A stretch of DNA of 64,000 nt, taken from contig NZ_BAGZ01000005.1 of the NCBI RefSeq assembly GCF_000298175.1, forward strand, positions 496,001 through 560,000, in the 5' to 3' direction. The stretch is from Austwickia chelonae NBRC 105200 (GTDB lineage: Bacteria; Actinomycetota; Actinomycetes; Actinomycetales; Dermatophilaceae). Under the pieces are notes generated by a model. The model saw only the letters and a list, made by a program, of their open reading frames with translations. It ran no database searches and was not told the DNA's origin. This document shows positions 55,872-64,000 of the stretch, in pieces (the stretch's first letter is position 1; every line of letters starts with the position of its first letter). Made by a program: the position numbers and the translations under genes.

Positions 55872-56735
55872 TCTAGGTGTCTTCGGTGGGAGATGCTGTC
55901 GGCGCAGCCGATCTGCGTGATGCGGTGCAGGTCGATCACGATCTGATTGCTAGGTCGCTCACGAAGTAAGACGGGTGTCCAAACGGCGTTTATCGTAGGG
56001 GAGTGAGCCGCCTCCGCCTCTGTCCGACACCCCCTCCGTGGCCCTGCGAGGTTCCTCACGGGACTGCCCGGCTCGTCACATGAGGGACGTCGGTGGACTT
56101 CACTTCCAAAATCTGGGAATGCAACGGAGATAAGGCAGCTCACGACGATGACCTCTCGGGGAAGCTTGACGTCGCCATTCCTGCTTCGGCAGCCATACAG
56201 CCTGTTCGGGGCGCCCGAAAAAGGTGATTCGATGTCATGGTGGCGAATAAGGACCACACCCTCTGTATCGACAGGTAACAGAGGGACGAGGTCCACGTCA
56301 TCGAGATCAGTTCCGGCAGCACCTCCTCTTGTCTCCCTACTCCCCGAGTCAAGGAGAGCGGCGCCCGTTTCGTCACCCGAGACGACCGATCCGTCGGCTC
56401 GCTCCCGGCTGGGAATCAAACAGCATTCGAAACCCGAAACCGGTGCCGAGAAAGAAAAAGGGGCCACCGGAATGGGGGGCGCATCGATTTTGAGCCAATA
56501 CCTGCCTGGAAGCAGGCCAGCGAAGAGGTCATGAGCAAGCGATGCCTGCCACCCCATACCCATTCGATCAACGATCGAAAATTCACCGACCAGGAGGGGC
56601 GCGAATCGGCCCACCCGCCGATTCAGCGAATTCGGCTCGACTGCAGCAGAATACGCAATCGGAAAACTGGCGTGGATAGAATCCTGCTTCTGACCTGACA
56701 AAAGCCTTTCGATGATTTCAGACAAGGAGACGACC
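55872..56735. other. 864-base gap with an uncertain minus-strand reading frame
   Basis: No gene is safely recognised. On minus, a frame spanning this gap contains a protein-like run (MGMGWQASLAHDLFAGLLPG, then RYWLKIDAPPIPVAPFSF and later VLIRHHDIESPFSGAPNR), but it lacks a good start and overlaps the following plus-strand gene. Codon use is mixed. It may be a decayed gene or coincidence; the plus strand has only short frames. Confidence 0.35.
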
Positions 56736-57452
56736 GTGCGTCGTTCAATAGTTTCCGCCGTCGCGATAATCACGGCGAGCCTCAGCCTCGCCGGCTGCAT
56801 TCCGGCCAGCATTATTACGCCACCACCTGATATCGCCTCGAGCAGCCCCACCGCGACTCCGACACCCAAAGCAGTCGACCTGCTCGCCTCCGCCTTCTCC
56901 AAGGCGCAGGCGGCAAAGTATGTCCATATCGTCGGCGATCAATCCATGACGGCCTCCAGCAGCTTGGTCGATAGTCGAGGAACGCTCGACAACAATCAGT
57001 TCGACACCAAACTCGAATCCGCAAGACAAGGTGAATTCCATGTCATCAGCATCTCGGGTTCAACCTGGGTAAAACCCGTAGATTTCAGCGCGATTTTAAC
57101 CTTAGATATACCTCAAGAGAACGTCGGCAAGTGGATTAAAAGCCCGAACAGTTGGGCGGAAAAATCGCTTCATTTCAGTACGAAGACCATCCTCAGTGCA
57201 GCGGTCTCATCCTTTCCTGCCCAGGAAACCCAGAGAAACAGACTGGCCGTCGAGACAGTCACCCACAAAGAGAAGAAGGCATGGAAAATCACCCGGCCGA
57301 CCGCAGTCGAAAAGGTAGCTGCCATCATCTCGGCGGACGGCAAGGATCAGCTCCTCGCCCTCGAAAGGGACGGAAGAACCCTGAACTTCTCGGACTGGAA
57401 CAACGCTCGACCCGTCACACCACCGGCCGCCAACGAGGTCACTGCCATCTGA
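56736..57452 (+). CDS. predicted lipoprotein (LppX/LprG-like possible)
   Basis: 238 aa from GTG 56736, with AAGGAG before it. Signal peptide and lipobox are in MRRSIVSAVAIITASLSLAGC (Cys 21). A Pro/Ser/Thr linker is followed by a globular domain with DLLASAFSKAQAAKYVHIVG, W and F-rich strands and KSPNSWAEKSLHFSTKTILS. This layout resembles mycobacterial LprG/LppX-like lipid-binding lipoproteins, but similarity is only at fold level. Membrane-anchored outside the cell. It is isolated, with no operon partners. Confidence 0.65.
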   Translation: MRRSIVSAVAIITASLSLAGCIPASIITPPPDIASSSPTATPTPKAVDLLASAFSKAQAAKYVHIVGDQSMTASSSLVDSRGTLDNNQFDTKLESARQGEFHVISISGSTWVKPVDFSAILTLDIPQENVGKWIKSPNSWAEKSLHFSTKTILSAAVSSFPAQETQRNRLAVETVTHKEKKAWKITRPTAVEKVAAIISADGKDQLLALERDGRTLNFSDWNNARPVTPPAANEVTAI

Positions 57453-57680
57453 TCCATCGCTACGCGAAATTACGATTCCAGCACGGCCCCTCACGGCCCT
57501 GACCCCCCGTTGAACAAGCCACGATCGGCAGGAAAACACCGAACCAGAAATGCACCCGACAACAGCGGGTCTCCCTAGAGTAGGAGCATGCTCTCCCTGA
57601 AGGACGAGACCGGCAGGCGCGCGAGAAAATCGCTGACAAAGCTCAGAACTTCACGCCAGAACTTCCCTCGTGGAAGACGA

Positions 57681-58112
57681 ATGAAGCTGATTCCGATAGC
57701 CGCCTTCCTCATCGGGCTCGCCGACTTCATATCAGGCATGGACGGCCTACAGCAAGAGTGGATCCTTCTGGGATCCTTCAGCCTCGTCATGTGGTTTTCA
57801 GCAGGCATGGCTTTCAGTGTCGAAGGATGGCCAGACAAGATCGGATCCTGCTTCAATATTTTTGCCTTAGCCCTTTCTCTTCTCTTTGCTGTCTCCTGGG
57901 AATGGCAGAGCCCTGCGCACTTCACCGAATCGATACATGCGCTGTTGCCGCCGAGCCTGATCCTCCTCGGAGCCTGCCTCCACCGCCCCACACGCCCAAG
58001 GACACAGGCTCTCCCGACGGGAAGGGCCCGGGAAACAAGAGCTAAGGCCCCTCGCGCAGCGCTTACGCCCAGCTCTGACCGCACTTCCAGAAAGGTCTCC
58101 GGAGCAGGCTGA
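57681..58112 (+). CDS. small membrane protein of unknown function
   Basis: 143 aa from ATG 57681 (GGAAG upstream); the frame is open to 57588. Hydrophobic segments are LIPIAAFLIGLADFI, WILLGSFSLVMWFSAGMAF and FNIFALALSLLFAVSWEW, plus LLPPSLILLGACL. A basic, disordered C-terminal tail follows. It is a polytopic inner-membrane protein; family not recognised. Confidence 0.5.
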   Translation: MKLIPIAAFLIGLADFISGMDGLQQEWILLGSFSLVMWFSAGMAFSVEGWPDKIGSCFNIFALALSLLFAVSWEWQSPAHFTESIHALLPPSLILLGACLHRPTRPRTQALPTGRARETRAKAPRAALTPSSDRTSRKVSGAG

Positions 58113-58286
58113 CTCCTGCCCGGATCATCCTTTTCTGGACGATCTGAGGCACCCCCTCCATGCGCTCGCCCCCCGGGGAGTGAACGCCCGTCATGAACGG
58201 ATAACCAGTGCCGATGCACCCCACGACACTCCGATTCCCTCCCCTGGCTACGCCAGCGGGAGAGAGCCTGCGTCTACTGTGGCCGT

Positions 58287-59141
58287 ATGGACCAAAGCCC
58301 GCTCATCTCGCCCGGTGAGCTCGCCGAACTGATGCACGGCGGACCAGGATCAGCCCCGCTGATCCTCGACGTCCGCTGGTCGGCCGATTCCGACAGCGGC
58401 TGGGAGGACTATCTGCAAGGACATCTGCCCGGAGCCATCTACGTCGACCTCGAACACGACCTCGCCGGTGTCCCGGATGAGAGCGGCCGAGGCGGCCGAC
58501 ATCCGATGCCTGCCCCGGACGACTTCGAACTCGACCTGGCCGGATGCGGAGTGGACGACGGCCGTCGAGTTGTCGTCTACGACGACCAGTCCGGGCTGGC
58601 CGCTGCCCGCTGCTGGTGGCTGCTGAGACATTTCGGGAAGACAGACGTCTGTGTCCTCGACGGGGGATTTCAGGCCTGGCGAGCGCATCGTCTCCCGGTG
58701 GAATCCGGGGAAAGAGACATCGAGGAGGGAGACCTCTCCCTGGGTCGAGGCATGGGTCTGGTCCTGGAGGCGGACCAGGCCGCGCTCTACGCCTCCGAAG
58801 GCGTCCTGATCGACGCTCGTTCTCCCGAACGTTTCCGGGGAGAGAGCGACCCGATGGACGCCGTTCTGGGACATATTCCGGGTGCGGTGAACGTGCCGGG
58901 GCGTTCCTTGATCACCGGTGAAGGCATGCTGCTACCTGCCGATGACCTGCGCCAGGTCTTCACCGAAGCCGGAGTCGACGGCTCCTGCCCGGTAGCGGTC
59001 TACTGCGGCTCAGGGATCTCCAGCGGTCTGGTGGCCCTGGCCCTGGCCGTCGCAGGGGTCGACGACGAGCCTGCGCTCTACATCGGCAGTTGGTCCGACT
59101 GGATCAGCGACCGGGACAGACCGGTCGCCACCGGCGATTGA
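58287..59141 (+). CDS. rhodanese-type sulfurtransferase (thiosulfate/3-mercaptopyruvate class)
   Basis: 284 aa with two rhodanese domains. The catalytic Cys is in VAVYCGSGISSGL of the second domain (about residue 239), preceded by LIDARSPERFRGES. The first domain carries LILDVRWSADSDSGW and GHLPGAIYVDLEHDLAG. It transfers sulfane sulfur to cyanide or thiols; whether thiosulfate or 3-mercaptopyruvate is the donor depends on the active-site loop, and CGSGIS points to mercaptopyruvate-type. No operon partner. Confidence 0.85.
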   Translation: MDQSPLISPGELAELMHGGPGSAPLILDVRWSADSDSGWEDYLQGHLPGAIYVDLEHDLAGVPDESGRGGRHPMPAPDDFELDLAGCGVDDGRRVVVYDDQSGLAAARCWWLLRHFGKTDVCVLDGGFQAWRAHRLPVESGERDIEEGDLSLGRGMGLVLEADQAALYASEGVLIDARSPERFRGESDPMDAVLGHIPGAVNVPGRSLITGEGMLLPADDLRQVFTEAGVDGSCPVAVYCGSGISSGLVALALAVAGVDDEPALYIGSWSDWISDRDRPVATGD

Positions 59142-59327
59142 GCCGACACTCCTCCTACCCGATCTCACTCATCTCCCCCTCTCACACAGCACACGATGTC
59201 GTCACGAAGGCCGCACCGACGAGAAGCGGTGCGGTCCACACCGCCGCGGGAAAATCGAGAGGAGGACTTCATCCAGGACTGCTGTCGTACGGATCGAGAA
59301 GGACGATCCGAACTCGCCGTGGACGAA

Positions 59328-60515
59328 TCACCCTCCTGAGATCGACAACTCGGCCTGCGCCAAGGTACTCCGATGTTCCTCGGAGAGCTCCTGGCTGACC
59401 AGCCAACCATCCGGCAGAGCCACCTGTTTCGCCGAACCGGCCCGACCCCGTTGACCCTCCGCATCTGCCCCCGGCCACGGCTGATCGGCATCCAGGATCG
59501 CGATCAGATCATCCAGTGCCATGAGGTCCTCCACCAAGGCCAACCGGTGCCGGACGTCATGGCCGGCGGGGAAACCCTTCAGATACCACGCGATGTGCTT
59601 ACGGATATCCCTACAGGCACGGCGTTCGTCGCCCTCATGGAAGTCGACCAGGTAGTGGGCGTGCCGCCGGAGGGTCTGCCCCACCTGGCCCAGGGAGGGC
59701 CGGGTCCGCACCGCCGAGCCGGACAACGCCGCGGCCAGATCGGCGAAGAGCCAAGGCCTTCCCAGGCAACCACGCCCCACGACCACACCGTCGCATCCGG
59801 TGCTGGCGATCATCTCCACGGCGTCCTCCGCCGACCAGATGTCACCGTTGCCGAGCACCGGGATGCTCTTCACCGTCTCCTTCAACCTGGCGATCGCCGA
59901 CCAGTCGGCCCGCCCCGAATAGAGCTCCGCAGCCGTGCGACCGTGCAGAGCGATCGCGGCGACCCCCTCGTCCTCGGCGACCCGGGCGGCCTCCAGATAG
60001 GTCAGATGGTCGGCGTCGATGCCTTTGCGCATCTTCACCGTCACCGGGATCCCACCCTGAGTGGCCTCCTCGACCGCCGCCGACACGATCTGACGGAACA
60101 GGTTCGTCTTCCACGGCAGGGCCGACCCTCCGCCCTTACGGGTCACTTTCGGGACCGGGCAACCGAAGTTCAGGTCGACGTGATCGGCGCGGTCCTCCTC
60201 GACCAACATCCGTACCGCGGCTCGCACGGTCGCCGGGTCGACCCCGTAGAGCTGCACCGACCGTGGCGATTCGTCCGGGTCGTGGGTGATCATCCGCAAG
60301 GACATCGGAGTCCGCTCCACCAGCGCGCGCGAGGTGATCATCTCGCTGACGTACAGGCAGCCTGCCGCGTCCAGCCCGGGCACGGCGGACACGGCTTCCC
60401 GGCACAGCCTTCGGAAGGCCCGGTTGGTGATTCCGGCCATGGGGGCGAGGACGACCGGGGTGGGGATGGTCAGCGGGCCGATCCGGAGGGCAGGCATGGG
60501 TGTGGGCAGAGTCAT
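59328..60515 (-). CDS. dusB: tRNA-dihydrouridine synthase (DusB type)
   Basis: A 395-aa flavin enzyme that reduces uridines in the tRNA D-loop. FMN barrel features are APMAGITNRAFRRLC at the front, DLNFGCPVPKVTRKGGGSAL with catalytic Cys, TVKMRKGID, ALHGRTAAELYSGRADW and NGDIWSAEDA. The C-terminal helical tRNA-binding domain is present. Length is near 370 plus a tail. It lies head to head with the small membrane protein gene. Confidence 0.93.
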   Translation of the reverse strand: MTLPTPMPALRIGPLTIPTPVVLAPMAGITNRAFRRLCREAVSAVPGLDAAGCLYVSEMITSRALVERTPMSLRMITHDPDESPRSVQLYGVDPATVRAAVRMLVEEDRADHVDLNFGCPVPKVTRKGGGSALPWKTNLFRQIVSAAVEEATQGGIPVTVKMRKGIDADHLTYLEAARVAEDEGVAAIALHGRTAAELYSGRADWSAIARLKETVKSIPVLGNGDIWSAEDAVEMIASTGCDGVVVGRGCLGRPWLFADLAAALSGSAVRTRPSLGQVGQTLRRHAHYLVDFHEGDERRACRDIRKHIAWYLKGFPAGHDVRHRLALVEDLMALDDLIAILDADQPWPGADAEGQRGRAGSAKQVALPDGWLVSQELSEEHRSTLAQAELSISGG

Positions 60516-60631
60516 GGTGTCCCAAGTCTGGCAGACGTGACAGGACGGGTCGGTCCCGTTCCGGGGCGGGGCAAGTTCGTCGACGCGCAGGGGCGCCGCC
60601 GGTGTCGGGGAGCGCCTACGCTGAGGTCACC

Positions 60632-60934
60632 ATGACTGATTCGTCCCCTGCCGAGCAGGTTTCCTGTTGCAGCGACCCTTCGGAGAGCGACCGGCGACGC
60701 GCCCGGACGCAGCGTCTGGTGGCGCTGGCGGGCGCGTCGGGTCTGGTGGTGGTGCTGCTGGGCCTGGTGGTGGGTGGTTGGCCCGGTGCGGTGGTCGTGG
60801 GGCTGTTCGTCGCCGGGATCGTCCTCCACCTGGTGCATTCGTGGCGGTGGCTCGGGCTGAACAACAAGTTGATCCGCATCGCGGTGATCGTCCTGTTGAC
60901 GGCCTTGGCCGTGGTGCGGGCCGTCCCTCGTTGA
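60632..60934 (+). CDS. small two-span membrane protein
   Basis: 100 aa from ATG 60632. A hydrophilic start with a Cys-Cys pair is followed by VALAGASGLVVVLLGLVVGGWPGAVVVGLFVAGIVLHLVHSW (two helices) and LIRIAVIVLLTALAVV. It resembles a common unannotated actinobacterial inner-membrane family. It lies between dusB and argG. Confidence 0.65.
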   Translation: MTDSSPAEQVSCCSDPSESDRRRARTQRLVALAGASGLVVVLLGLVVGGWPGAVVVGLFVAGIVLHLVHSWRWLGLNNKLIRIAVIVLLTALAVVRAVPR

Positions 60935-60951
60935 CCCGCCGCGGCAGTGGG

Positions 60952-62439
<1,488 letters not shown>

Positions 62440-62478
62440 CCCAGGTTGTCGCCCAATCAGACCCTCCCCCCCGGGGAG

Positions 62479-63012
62479 TCACCGCGGCACCGCGACCCCG
62501 CTCCCCTCCAGGTGAGCCTGAACGCCCTCATCGGTCACCCGAACCCCGGTCAACGACAACCCCTGCGGAAGCCCCTCCAACGGAATACGGACCGACGCCG
62601 CCGAACGCGCCGCCGCCGACACCAGCCCACTCGCGATCGACGAACCCGGAACCTCCACCGACGACGGCTTCACCGACACCGACGACCCACCCGGCGCCAA
62701 CTCCCCCACCACGCGCACATCCACCTTGCGTCCCAACACCGCCACCGGCGTCGACACCGCGATACGCCCCTCCCCCGCATGGGACAACTTCAACTCCCGA
62801 CCTGCACGAGCCTCCAAGGACGCGAAGGACAACAAGGCGTCCACCGACACCTTCTCCATCTTCGTCGACCCCGACGCAGGCTTCCGCGGCTCCCCTGCCC
62901 GGACCGGAACCCCCACCGTCTGCAACCAGATGACCCCACCGACCACCGTCACCAACGACAATGCCCCGACCACCGCAAGGAATCCCACCACCATCCGTCC
63001 CACCCGACGCAT
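62479..63012 (-). CDS. DUF2993 (LmeA-like) secreted/membrane-anchored protein
   Basis: 177 aa with one N-terminal helix (GRMVVGFLAVVGALSLVTVVGGVIWLQ) and an extracellular beta-rich domain (KVSVDALLSFASLEARAGRELKL..., GLSLTGVRVTDEGVQAHLEG) typical of DUF2993. In mycobacteria a member (LmeA) binds lipids and supports mannan metabolism; here role is inferred. Its start overlaps the uppS stop by one base (TGATG). Confidence 0.7.
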   Translation of the reverse strand: MRRVGRMVVGFLAVVGALSLVTVVGGVIWLQTVGVPVRAGEPRKPASGSTKMEKVSVDALLSFASLEARAGRELKLSHAGEGRIAVSTPVAVLGRKVDVRVVGELAPGGSSVSVKPSSVEVPGSSIASGLVSAAARSAASVRIPLEGLPQGLSLTGVRVTDEGVQAHLEGSGVAVPR

Positions 63013-63812
63013 CAGCTCCGCCCCCCACCGTCGTCGGCCTCCGTGACCTTGTCGACCGCGCCCCCGTAACGACGGTCACGTCTGGCATAGATCTCGATCG
63101 CCTCCCACAGATGACGCCGATCGAAATCCGGCCAGAGCGTGTCCAGGAAGACCATCTCCGCATAAGCGCTCTGCCACAACAGGAAGTTGCTCGTCCGCTG
63201 CTCCCCTGAACTCCGCACGAACAGATCCACATCAGGCATCTCCGGGTCGTACAGATGCCGCACCAGCTCGGCCTCGTCGACCTTGCGTCTCTTCAACCTG
63301 CCCTTCCGCGACTCCTCGACGATCCGACGCACCGCATCGACGATCTCCGCGCGACCGCCGTAGTTCACACAGAAATGCAAGGTCAACGTGGTGTTGTGGT
63401 GACTCAGCTTCTCCGCCGCCGTCAGCTCGTCGATCACCGACTGCCACAGACGCGGACGCCGCCCCACCCACTTGACCCGCACACCCATCGCCGCCATCTC
63501 GTCCCGTCGGCGCCGGATGACCTCACGATTGAAACCCATCAAGAAACGGACCTCGTCCGCCGAACGGTTCCAGTTCTCCGTGGAGAAGGCATACGCCGAG
63601 ATATGTTTCACCCCGATCTCGATGCACCCCGCCAGGACGTCCATCAACGCGGCCTCACCCGCCTTGTGCCCCTCGGTCCGCGGCAGACCCCGCTGATTGG
63701 CCCACCGCCCGTTGCCATCCATGACGATCGCCACATGGTTCGGCACCAACTCCCGGGGAATCTCCGGCGGACGTACCCCGGACGGATGCGGAAACGGCGG
63801 TACTACAGGCAT
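63012..63812 (-). CDS. uppS: isoprenyl transferase (undecaprenyl/decaprenyl diphosphate synthase)
   Basis: A 266-aa cis-prenyltransferase making the carrier lipid for cell-wall synthesis. The diagnostic [21 protein letters not shown] and GHKAGEAAL are at the front, AYAFSTENW follows, and the pocket-closing [20 protein letters not shown] is near the end. ATG 63812 is preferred (a frame to 63890 overlaps the upstream gene region). It pairs with recO, as in other actinobacteria. Product chain length cannot be told. Confidence 0.95.
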   Translation of the reverse strand: MPVVPPFPHPSGVRPPEIPRELVPNHVAIVMDGNGRWANQRGLPRTEGHKAGEAALMDVLAGCIEIGVKHISAYAFSTENWNRSADEVRFLMGFNREVIRRRRDEMAAMGVRVKWVGRRPRLWQSVIDELTAAEKLSHHNTTLTLHFCVNYGGRAEIVDAVRRIVEESRKGRLKRRKVDEAELVRHLYDPEMPDVDLFVRSSGEQRTSNFLLWQSAYAEMVFLDTLWPDFDRRHLWEAIEIYARRDRRYGGAVDKVTEADDGGGRS

Positions 63813-63838
63813 CGCAAGGCCTCTCCCTCGAACGGACG

Positions 63839-64000
63839 TCAGGATCTTTCCACGAGGCGCAGCGAACGCACACCTCGTTCCAGGTGCCACTGCAGGAAAG
63901 CAGACACCAGACCGCTGCCCTCCCGACGGTGCACCGGCGAACTCGCGTCGGCCCGCCCCCAGTCACCCTCCAACAAAGCACCCAGCAAGGCCAAGGTCTC
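63839..64000 (-). CDS. recO: DNA repair protein RecO, C-terminal part (runs off window)
   Basis: The final 53 codons are visible: [20 protein letters not shown] and further [23 protein letters not shown] before TGA at 63841-63839. The WHLERxLRSLxLVER ending is characteristic of actinobacterial RecO, the RecF-pathway loading factor. The gene is 26 bases from uppS. Confidence 0.8.
   Translation of the reverse strand, partial: ETLALLGALLEGDWGRADASSPVHRREGSGLVSAFLQWHLERGVRSLRLVERS

Overview
This is a window of chromosome from a high-GC Gram-positive bacterium (Actinomycetota). Three signs support this: the PI-mannoside block (CDP-alcohol transferase, acyltransferase, PimA-like transferase) next to thrS and a HIT protein, the secF-secD / ruvBAC / yebC / pdxT-pdxS order, and the GTG starts with strong G/C bias at third codon positions. 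A member of the Micrococcales such as a Dermatophilaceae relative would fit, but that placement is inference.

Layout. 1-20 kb is a mostly minus-strand housekeeping block: relA (partial), apt, secF, secD, ruvB, ruvA, ruvC, yebC, pdxT, an amino-acid permease, pdxS, a LemA-like protein, pimA, an acyltransferase, pgsA, [fusA2-like on plus], a HIT protein, a GNAT protein and thrS. 20-26 kb (plus strand) carries an RlmA-type methyltransferase, then pyruvate:ferredoxin oxidoreductase (nifJ) translationally coupled to a dihydroorotate-dehydrogenase-like flavoprotein. A MerR/GyrI regulator with an internal deletion and an unidentified 247-aa protein follow.

27.6-43.5 kb is the metabolic highlight. 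It is an actinobacterial version of the E. coli yge/ygf ('selenium-linked' anaerobic purine) cluster: ygeW, ygeY, carbamate kinase and a threonine-synthase-like PLP enzyme on plus; ssnA, ygfK, an NCS2 purine permease and a MocA-like enzyme on minus; and xdhC on plus. An ABC exporter pair and a DUF5709-like gene sit between the two halves. No xanthine dehydrogenase, hydantoinase or canonical YgeX is present in the window. A short palindromic motif (TTNGCNAA) recurs in front of ygeW, the permease, xdhC and also nifJ, which suggests one regulon joining purine breakdown to ferredoxin-linked metabolism. A glucose/GlcNAc-type PTS permease closes this part.

45.3-51.9 kb is a lower-GC accessory island ending at the 3' end of a tRNA-Asn gene. 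It has no recognisable integrase but holds small HTH proteins, 61-aa membrane proteins in duplicated cassettes, HicB-like proteins, a lipoprotein, decayed genes and repeats. This looks like an eroded integrative element. 52-64 kb returns to housekeeping genes: a dnaG-linked gene, dnaG, dgt, two small envelope-protein genes, a rhodanese, dusB, a small membrane protein, argG with ARG-box-like operators, a DUF2993 protein, uppS and recO (partial).
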